A DNA stretch of 10,257 bases, from contig CAVHCP010000028.1 of assembly GCA_963634825.1 (NCBI GenBank), positions 1 to 10,257 on the forward strand, read 5' to 3'. The position numbers were made by a program, and so were the translations under genes. The first letter of the stretch is position 1. Each line of letters opens with the position of its first letter. A model generated the notes under the pieces. It was given only the letters and a program-made list of their open reading frames with translations. It ran no database searches and was not told where the DNA came from. The DNA comes from Gallibacter sp963634825 (GTDB lineage Bacteria > Bacillota > Clostridia > Peptostreptococcales > Anaerovoracaceae). Positions 5,290-10,257 of this stretch are shown piece by piece.

Positions 5290-6687
5290 ATGAAAATTTA
5301 TAATTCACTTACACGAAAAAAGGAAGAATTTGTTCCTATAAATGATAACGAAGTCAAAATTTATGTCTGCGGACCGACCGTATACAATTTTTTCCACCTC
5401 GGCAATGCAAGACCGTTTGTAGTTTTTGATACGCTGAGGAGATATCTAAAGTACCTTGGATACAATGTAAATTATGTACAAAATTTCACGGATGTTGACG
5501 ATAAGATTATAAATCGTGCGAAGGAAGAAGGAATAACTGCACCTGAGGTTGCCGAAAAATATATAAAGGAATATTTCAAGGACACAAAGGCGCTAAATAT
5601 AATTCCTGCGGACACACATCCACGAGTTTCGGAGAATATCTCTCAGATAATAGACTTCATATCTACTCTTATCGAAAAAGGATACGCATATGAGGTGGAC
5701 GGAGATGTTTATTATAGCACACGCAAATTTAAAGAGTATGGCAAGCTCTCAAAGCAAAATATAGAGGATCTTGAGGCGGGCGCAAGGATTATGATCGAAG
5801 AAAAGAAAAAAGACCCACTTGATTTTGCGCTTTGGAAAGCAAGGAAGGAAGAAAGCGAGATTGCATGGGAGTCGCCATGGGGAATGGGCAGACCCGGCTG
5901 GCATATCGAGTGCTCGGCGATGTCAAAGAGATATTTAGGCCCTATGCTTGACATACATGCAGGAGGGCAGGACTTGCAATTCCCGCATCACGAAAATGAG
6001 ATCGCACAGTCTGAGGCTTGCAACGGCGTGCCTTTTGCAAAATATTGGATGCATAATGCATATATAACTATCGATAAGGAAAAAATGTCAAAATCGCTCG
6101 GCAATTTCTTTACGGTAAGGGAGATCTTGCAAAAATACAAAGGAGAGGTTATAAGATTTTTCTTGCTTTCGGGACATTACAGAAGTCCGATAGATTTTAA
6201 CGATAATCTCATGGAGATGGCAAAGGCTTCGCTTGCAAGATTAGAAAATGCAAAGGCAAACCTCGAATTTCTCATTGAAAAAGGAGATGGCAGTATGACA
6301 CCGGAAGAGAAAAAAGCCTATGATGCTTATGATGAGTTTAAAGAAAAATTCAAAAAGGCGATGGACGATGATTTAAATACGGCAGATGCCATATCAGCGA
6401 TGTTTGAGCTTACAACAGCGATAAATCAGGCGATTGCAAACGGAGCAAGCAAAGAGTTTGCCCAAGAATCACTCAATGTGCTCCTTGAACTTTCAAATAT
6501 TTTGGGATTGCTTGAGACAGAGGATGACTACAGCATCGACGATGAGATCAAAAAGCTGGTAGAGCAAAGGCAGGAGGCTCGTGCGGCAAAGGATTTTGCT
6601 AAGGCAGACGAAATAAGAGATTTCCTAAAGGCAAAGGGCATCACGCTAAAGGATACACCGCAGGGCGTACAGATAATAAAAGAATAA
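5290..6687 (+). CDS. cysS: Cysteinyl-tRNA synthetase
   Basis: This 465-residue class I aminoacyl-tRNA synthetase attaches cysteine to tRNA-Cys. The HIGH-type motif is HLGN (36-39) and the second signature is KMSKS (265-269). The zinc site that selects cysteine is complete: C27 in VCGPTVYN, C208 in HIECSAMSKRY, and H233 and E237 in FPHHENE. These match the spacing of the E. coli enzyme shifted by one residue. After the Rossmann core come the DALR-type helical region (about 335-400) and a short anticodon-binding end. The length is normal. It starts two bases after the cysE stop, with AGGAAAGG inside the end of cysE as ribosome site. mrnC begins one base after its stop, so the three genes are probably on one mRNA. 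Confidence 0.98.
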   Translation: MKIYNSLTRKKEEFVPINDNEVKIYVCGPTVYNFFHLGNARPFVVFDTLRRYLKYLGYNVNYVQNFTDVDDKIINRAKEEGITAPEVAEKYIKEYFKDTKALNIIPADTHPRVSENISQIIDFISTLIEKGYAYEVDGDVYYSTRKFKEYGKLSKQNIEDLEAGARIMIEEKKKDPLDFALWKARKEESEIAWESPWGMGRPGWHIECSAMSKRYLGPMLDIHAGGQDLQFPHHENEIAQSEACNGVPFAKYWMHNAYITIDKEKMSKSLGNFFTVREILQKYKGEVIRFFLLSGHYRSPIDFNDNLMEMAKASLARLENAKANLEFLIEKGDGSMTPEEKKAYDAYDEFKEKFKKAMDDDLNTADAISAMFELTTAINQAIANGASKEFAQESLNVLLELSNILGLLETEDDYSIDDEIKKLVEQRQEARAAKDFAKADEIRDFLKAKGITLKDTPQGVQIIKE

Positions 6688-6688
6688 A

Positions 6689-7075
6689 ATGGAAAAAAAT
6701 AAGATTAAAAATATGAGCACGCCACTTTTGGCATACATGGGAGATGCGATATATGAGGTCTATGTCAGAAAGCATGTGATAGAGCAGGGATGCCTGCCGG
6801 CAAAGGAGCTTCATAAAAAAAGCATCAAATATGTAAAGGCAAGCGGGCAAGCAGAAGCACTGCAAAAAATGCAAGATACTTTGAGCGACGACGAGAGTTT
6901 GATAGTGAGGCGTGCAAAAAATCATAAGGTGACATCAAAAGCAAAAAATGCGGATTTTATGACATATAGGTGGGCGACAGCCTTTGAAGCGCTTGTGGGT
7001 TACCTATATTTGTCACAGGATATAAAGCGAATGGAAGAAATTATTTTTAGAGCCATGGAGGAAGTAGATGAGTAA
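6689..7075 (+). CDS. mrnC: Mini-ribonuclease III (23S rRNA maturation)
   Basis: This 128-residue protein is a lone RNase III catalytic domain without the double-stranded RNA-binding domain, as in Mini-III. That enzyme trims the 23S rRNA precursor at the base of its long processing stalk. The RNase III signature is LLAYMGDAIYEVYVR (13-27, with D19 and E23). RRAKN at 74-78 corresponds to the family's RRGRN-like segment, and ATAFEALVGYLYL (96-108) holds the second catalytic Glu (E100). It normally acts as a homodimer. The start codon is one base after the cysS stop and has no good Shine-Dalgarno site, so it likely depends on ribosomes finishing cysS. Its last eight bases overlap thyA. Position after cysS is the usual one in Firmicutes. 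Confidence 0.95.
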   Translation: MEKNKIKNMSTPLLAYMGDAIYEVYVRKHVIEQGCLPAKELHKKSIKYVKASGQAEALQKMQDTLSDDESLIVRRAKNHKVTSKAKNADFMTYRWATAFEALVGYLYLSQDIKRMEEIIFRAMEEVDE

Positions 7076-7898
7076 AGCAGATCAGTTATTTGTAAAAATG
7101 TGCAAAGAAATTTTAGAAAACGGTTATTCATCAGAGGGACAAACAGTTAGAGCCGTTTGGGAGGATGGCACGCCTGCCCATACAATCAAAAAATTTGGCG
7201 TTGTAAACAGATATGATTTACAGGAGGAATTCCCGGCACTTACATTAAGACCGACAGCCATAAAATCGGCAGTTGACGAAATGCTTTGGATATGGCAAAA
7301 AAAATCAAATAATATCCACGAGCTAAATTCAAAAATTTGGGACGAATGGGCAGACGAGCAGGGCTCGATAGGCAAAGCATACGGGTATCAGCTTGGTATC
7401 AAATATAAATTCCCGCACGGGGAGATGGACCAGGTCGACAATGTGATATGGCAGCTAAAAAATACTCCGTATTCAAGAAGGATATTGACAAACATCTATA
7501 AGTTTGACGATTTGATGGAAATGGGTCTTGAGCCTTGTGCATACAGCGTGACATTTAATGTGACAGGCAACAAGCTAAATGCATTATTAAATCAGCGTTC
7601 GCAGGATATACTTGCAGCTAACAATTGGAATGTAGTGCAGTATTCGGTGCTTGTGCATATGCTTGCGCAGGTGACAGGTCTTGTGCCGGGCGAGCTTATA
7701 CATGTAATAGCAGACGCACATATTTATGACAGGCATGTGCCGATCATAAGGGAGCTTATCGAAAGACCTCAGTATGATCCGCCGACATTTTCATTAAATC
7801 CGGATGTCAAGGACTTCTATGATTTTACGACAAATGATTTGATCATAGGCGATTATCAAAAAAATCCTCAGATAACAAACATCCCGATAGCTATCTAA
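7068..7898 (+). CDS. thyA: Thymidylate synthase, classical ThyA type
   Basis: This 276-residue enzyme methylates dUMP to dTMP with 5,10-methylene-THF, releasing dihydrofolate. Motifs show ThyA, not flavin-dependent ThyX: YSRRILTNIYKF (135-146, phosphate-binding Arg137/138), nucleophile C157 in LEPCAYS, QRSQDILAANNWNVVQYSVL (176-195, with R177, S178, D180, N188), and DAHIYDRHV (216-224, H218 and Y220). The C-terminal PIAI resembles the usual PVAI/PVAV end that closes the active site. The residue after the catalytic Cys is Ala158, where most ThyA proteins have His. GGAGG (7057-7061) inside mrnC lies six bases before ATG, and the genes overlap by eight bases. folA lies 60 bases downstream and would recycle the dihydrofolate made here. 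Confidence 0.93.
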   Translation: MSKADQLFVKMCKEILENGYSSEGQTVRAVWEDGTPAHTIKKFGVVNRYDLQEEFPALTLRPTAIKSAVDEMLWIWQKKSNNIHELNSKIWDEWADEQGSIGKAYGYQLGIKYKFPHGEMDQVDNVIWQLKNTPYSRRILTNIYKFDDLMEMGLEPCAYSVTFNVTGNKLNALLNQRSQDILAANNWNVVQYSVLVHMLAQVTGLVPGELIHVIADAHIYDRHVPIIRELIERPQYDPPTFSLNPDVKDFYDFTTNDLIIGDYQKNPQITNIPIAI

Positions 7899-7958
7899 AT
7901 GGGTCCTAATGGGCTTTAAAAAAGACATGCGCAGGCGAGAACAAAGGTGAGAACAAAT

Positions 7959-8459
7959 ATGAACTGTATAGTAGTTTGTGATAAAAATTGGGCAATAGGT
8001 AAGGACAATGGTCTTCTGGTGCATCTGCCGGAAGACCTAAAGTATTATAAAGAGAAAACAACAGGCAAAATCATTGTCATAGGAAGGAAAACCCTCGAAT
8101 CTTTTCCGGGAGGAAGACCTCTTCCAAACAGGACAAATATCGTGCTGACGGCAAATCCGGATTATAAAAATGAGCACTGTATCGTTTGCTGCGGAAAGGA
8201 TACACTTGACCGCGAATTAAAAAAATATGATGACAGCGAAATTTTTGTCTCGGGCGGAAGTATGATATACGAGCTGTTGTTTGACAGTTGCGACACAATA
8301 TATGTTACGAAAATATTTGACGAATTTGAAGCGGACAGATATTTTAAAAATATGGATGAGCAAAGTGATTTTGAGATAACATGGCAAAGTGATATCAAGG
8401 AGCAAAACAGCATATCGTTTCAATTTGTAAAATATGAGCGCAGAAGTGCGAATGTATAA
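7959..8459 (+). CDS. folA: Dihydrofolate reductase
   Basis: This 166-residue enzyme reduces dihydrofolate to tetrahydrofolate with NADPH. I start at ATG 7959, giving MNCIVVCDKNWAIGKDNGLL, because AGGTGAG sits about seven bases upstream and DHFRs begin at this point. The GTG at 7947 would add four residues and has a poorer ribosome site. Motifs: WAIGKDNGLLVHLPEDLKYYK (the Met20-loop region, with catalytic acid D26), IVIGRKTLESFPGGRPLPNR (39-58, the NADPH-binding segment), and FVSGGSMIYELL, the cofactor-binding di-glycine. It is the natural partner of thyA just upstream. No sign was seen of a plasmid-type trimethoprim-resistant DHFR; length and motifs are of the chromosomal kind. Confidence 0.95.
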   Translation: MNCIVVCDKNWAIGKDNGLLVHLPEDLKYYKEKTTGKIIVIGRKTLESFPGGRPLPNRTNIVLTANPDYKNEHCIVCCGKDTLDRELKKYDDSEIFVSGGSMIYELLFDSCDTIYVTKIFDEFEADRYFKNMDEQSDFEITWQSDIKEQNSISFQFVKYERRSANV

Positions 8460-8515
8460 AAACATAAAAATGTAAAAATGTAAAAATATAAGCTTACAAA
8501 ATGTATAAAAGAAGC
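8456..8515. repeat. AT-rich spacer with short irregular repeats
   Basis: The stretch after folA repeats the unit AAAAATGT about three times (8464-8488) and has ATGTATAAAA at both ends (about 8453 and 8502). It is low-complexity DNA with no hairpin or terminator followed by a T-run. It may be replication slippage. rlmB transcription probably continues through it. Confidence 0.35.
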
Positions 8516-8553
8516 AAAAAATAGGAAGACGGGACTCCTAAAACGACGAAGTT

Positions 8554-9285
8554 ATGAATGAAAATATTATAATCGGCAGGAATGCCATATTTGAGGCATT
8601 AGATGCGGACAGACAGATAGATAAAATAATTGTTGCAAATGGCAGCGAGGGTTCGATAAAAAAGATAATCGGCAAGGCGAAGCAAAAAAATATTGATATT
8701 CGTTTTGATGAGCGCAAGGCGCTTGACAGAATAGCAGGCGGGCAAAATCATCAAGGTGTGGTAGCATATGTCTCTGAATTTGAGTATTGCACGATAGACG
8801 ATATATTTGAGGAGGCACAAAAAAGGCAGGAAGATCCGTTTATAATTATTTTGGACGGCATACAGGATCCTCACAATCTCGGAGCTATCATCAGGACAGC
8901 AGAATGTGTGGGCGCACACGGTATAGTCATTCCAAAACGGAGAGCGGCACTTGTCAATTCGACAGTCGAAAAAGCTTCTGCAGGTGCAAGCCAGTATATG
9001 AAGGTTGCAAGGGTTGGCAATATAAATAATGCCATCGAGGAGCTCAAGCAAAGAGGGGTTTGGATTGCCTCATGTGATATGGACGGCGAGATTTATCATA
9101 AAACAAATCTTACAGGATCGATTGCGATAGTTATCGGTAACGAGGGCAGCGGCATAAGTAAGCTTGTAAAGGAAAACTGTGATTTTACAGTCTCCATAAG
9201 TATGAGAGGAAGGATAAATTCGCTAAATGCTTCTAATGCGGCGGCGGTTGTAATGTACGAAATCCGAAGGCAACGCGATTTATAA
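8554..9285 (+). CDS. rlmB: SpoU/TrmH-family rRNA 2'-O-methyltransferase, RlmB-type
   Basis: This 243-residue protein has an N-terminal RNA-substrate-binding domain (about 4-75, starting IIIGRNAIFEAL) and a SPOUT methyltransferase domain with the alpha/beta knot (about 95-243). The three SpoU motifs are clear: motif 1 LDGIQDPHNLGAIIRTAE (100-117, with N108, R114, E117), motif 2 IVIGNEGSGIS (192-202), and motif 3 ISMRGRINSLNASNAAAVV (215-233). In E. coli the orthologous enzyme makes Gm2251 in the 23S rRNA peptidyl-transferase centre using SAM. In Firmicutes this locus member is annotated rlmB (formerly yacO), although exact rRNA position is inferred. An in-frame stop at 8539 makes ATG 8554 the first start; only a weak GAAG precedes it. 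sigH follows after 10 bases. Confidence 0.92.
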   Translation: MNENIIIGRNAIFEALDADRQIDKIIVANGSEGSIKKIIGKAKQKNIDIRFDERKALDRIAGGQNHQGVVAYVSEFEYCTIDDIFEEAQKRQEDPFIIILDGIQDPHNLGAIIRTAECVGAHGIVIPKRRAALVNSTVEKASAGASQYMKVARVGNINNAIEELKQRGVWIASCDMDGEIYHKTNLTGSIAIVIGNEGSGISKLVKENCDFTVSISMRGRINSLNASNAAAVVMYEIRRQRDL

Positions 9286-9295
9286 AAAGTCTAAA

Positions 9296-9976
9296 ATGAT
9301 ATATAAAAAAGAAGATAAAGAAACAAATAAAAAGAATAAAACAGCACAAGGCATAAGCAAGTGCGAAGGTAGCGAGCAAAAAACTACGGAGAAGCTTGTG
9401 GCTATGGCGCAGGCAGGAGATATGGCGGCAGAAGAGCTTTTGTTGCGTTCATTTCGAAAGGAAATCGGTCGTATCTCCAAAATGTATTTTATAAAAGGTG
9501 CAGAGCTTGAAGATGCTATGCAGGAAGCAATGATAGGACTTTTTAAAGCGATACACAGCTACCAAACGGGATCTGAGGCAAGTTTCAAAACATATGCAAG
9601 GGTATGTATGAGTCGCCAGCTTATCTCGGCAGTAAAAGCGGCAAATAGGAAAAAACATTCTCCGCTCAACGAATCAATATCGCTCGAACGCACAGTGATC
9701 TTTAGCGATAGCGACGGCGATGAGGTCAATCTGGCAGATGTAATAGAAGAAAAAACAGAGCCGGATCCATATACGATTGCCCTTTTGACAGATGTATTTA
9801 ATTACATAAATAAAAACGAAAGCGTTTTTAGCGAGCTCGAAAAAACCGTCTGGAATAAATTTTTACTTGGTAGCTCATATGATGAAATAGCTACATCGCT
9901 TGGTAAGGAACGCAAGGCGATTTACAATGCGATGCTCAGGATAAAGAAAAAGATTTTAAAATATCTTGAGGTTTAA
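9296..9976 (+). CDS. sigH: RNA polymerase sigma factor SigH (Spo0H) type
   Basis: This 226-residue sigma-70-family protein carries region 2 (about 45-120) with the core-binding and -10-reading segment DAMQEAMIGLFKAIHSYQ and SFKTYARVCMSRQLISAVKAANRKKHSPLN. That segment follows the B. subtilis SigH pattern closely. Region 4 (about 178-224) has the helix-turn-helix SSYDEIATSLGKERKAIYNAMLR. In Bacillus this sigma drives transition-state, early sporulation and competence genes. In non-sporulating relatives it is often kept for competence or stress, so sporulation should not be assumed. The N-terminus is about ten residues longer and more lysine-rich than the B. subtilis protein. ATG 9296 lacks a visible Shine-Dalgarno site. 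The usual yacP (NYN-domain RNase) between rlmB and sigH is absent. Confidence 0.92.
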   Translation: MIYKKEDKETNKKNKTAQGISKCEGSEQKTTEKLVAMAQAGDMAAEELLLRSFRKEIGRISKMYFIKGAELEDAMQEAMIGLFKAIHSYQTGSEASFKTYARVCMSRQLISAVKAANRKKHSPLNESISLERTVIFSDSDGDEVNLADVIEEKTEPDPYTIALLTDVFNYINKNESVFSELEKTVWNKFLLGSSYDEIATSLGKERKAIYNAMLRIKKKILKYLEV

Positions 9977-10060
9977 AAAGAACAAAAGATAAGCAAAAAC
10001 AGGCGAAAAGTGGCACAAAAAAAGCCGTGCGATAAGGAAGAGCCTTAAAGTGTGAAAATG

Positions 10061-10089
10061 TTGACATTTCAATGCGTATATAGTAACAT
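10061..10089 (+). promoter_or_regulatory. Promoter of the tRNA-Thr/tuf transcript
   Basis: Perfect TTGACA (10061-10066), a 17-base spacer, then TAACAT (10084-10089, four of six). Transcription would start near 10096, eight bases before the mature tRNA. Between sigH and this promoter I see only weak hairpins (for example GCAC/GTGC near 10014-10030) with no T-run, so no sure sigH terminator. Confidence 0.6.
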
Positions 10090-10103
10090 AACCCTATCAG
10101 CTT

Positions 10104-10180
10104 GCTGCTGTAGCTCAGTCGGTAGAGCACTTCCTTGGTAAGGAAGAGGTTCGGCAGTTCAATCCTGCTCAGCAGCTCCA
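10104..10180 (+). tRNA. tRNA-Thr (anticodon GGU), CCA encoded
   Basis: The cloverleaf is complete. The acceptor stem is GCTGCTG (10104-10110) with CAGCAGC (10170-10176), then discriminator T and encoded CCA (10178-10180). The D-arm is GCTC/GAGC. The anticodon arm is CTTCC/GGAAG with loop TTGGTAA and anticodon GGT at 10137-10139. The T-arm is GGCAG/CTGCT (one G-U) with loop TTCAATC. The variable loop AGGTTC is six bases, one longer than usual. GGU reads the ACC and ACU codons. It lies between sigH and tuf, a common Firmicutes arrangement, and probably shares a transcript with tuf. Confidence 0.96.
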
Positions 10181-10217
10181 TATTGCAACGAAAAAGATTT
10201 AAGGAGGAGATTTAAAA

Positions 10218-10257
10218 ATGGCAAAGCAGAAATTTGAAAGAACAAAACCGCATATCA
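10218..10257 (+). CDS. tuf: Elongation factor Tu, first 13 codons (partial, runs off window)
   Basis: The start MAKQKFERTKPHI matches the near-invariant N-terminus of bacterial EF-Tu. A strong AAGGAGG (10201-10207) lies ten bases before ATG 10218. EF-Tu brings aminoacyl-tRNA to the ribosome as a GTP complex. The GTPase domain is beyond the window. The 37-base gap to tRNA-Thr has no terminator, so tuf is likely read from the TTGACA promoter at 10061 after tRNA processing. Confidence 0.9.
   Translation, partial: MAKQKFERTKPHI

Noticed and set aside
7899..7919. Six-codon ORF (MGPNGL) directly after the thyA stop
   Set aside because: Too short, with no ribosome site of its own. Nothing beyond its position supports translation.
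7947..7958. GTG at 7947 as the folA start
   Set aside because: ATG 7959 has a better-placed AGGTGAG and starts the protein at the conserved DHFR N-terminus.
8599..9051. 150-codon minus-strand ORF inside rlmB
   Set aside because: Antisense shadow of a gene with all three SpoU motifs. Its composition is Cys/Phe/Leu-rich, as expected of a reverse frame.
9977..10060. sigH terminator in the GCAC/GTGC and AAGG/CCTT hairpins
   Set aside because: The stems are four bases long and no T-run follows.

Overview
The window looks like chromosome from a low-GC Gram-positive anaerobe of the Clostridia. The DNA is AT-rich, with many ATA and AGA codons. Shine-Dalgarno sites are strong at several genes, and the right half carries a gene order typical of Firmicutes: cysE, cysS, mrnC, a thymidylate synthase, rlmB, sigH, tRNA-Thr, tuf. 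A Eubacteriales/Family XIII-like host is a guess from overall look only; no species is claimed.

Left part (1-4462) is more accessory. It opens with the C-terminal tail of an Rpn/PD-(D/E)XK nuclease-transposase family gene. This is followed by a terminator that contains a long imperfect palindrome with ends resembling those of IS3-type elements. Next is an OmpR-type response regulator overlapping its histidine kinase. On the minus strand are a 55-codon small ORF with its own consensus-like promoter and a hairpin leader, then a membrane-anchored GH25 lysozyme. The lysozyme gene is divergent from a four-helix membrane protein of the TIGR01906/DUF1461 type.

Right part (about 4500-9976) is a tightly packed, all-plus housekeeping block. 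It covers cysteine synthesis and charging (cysE, cysS), 23S rRNA maturation and methylation (mrnC, rlmB), dTMP synthesis with folate recycling (thyA, folA), and the transition-state/competence-type sigma factor sigH. Spacing between cysE, cysS, mrnC and thyA is -8 to +2 bases, which implies translational coupling. thyA with folA is a self-consistent pair: ThyA turns methylene-THF into DHF, and DHFR returns it to THF. After sigH a fresh TTGACA promoter drives tRNA-Thr(GGU) and then tuf, whose first 13 codons are at the right edge.

No CRISPR array, phage module, defence island, rRNA or recognisable riboswitch was seen, and no clearly new multi-gene system. The items most worth a second look are the small ORF with its structured, C-rich leader (2491-2785), the palindrome nested in the terminator at 348-445, and the thyA-folA pair sitting where thyX is often found in relatives.
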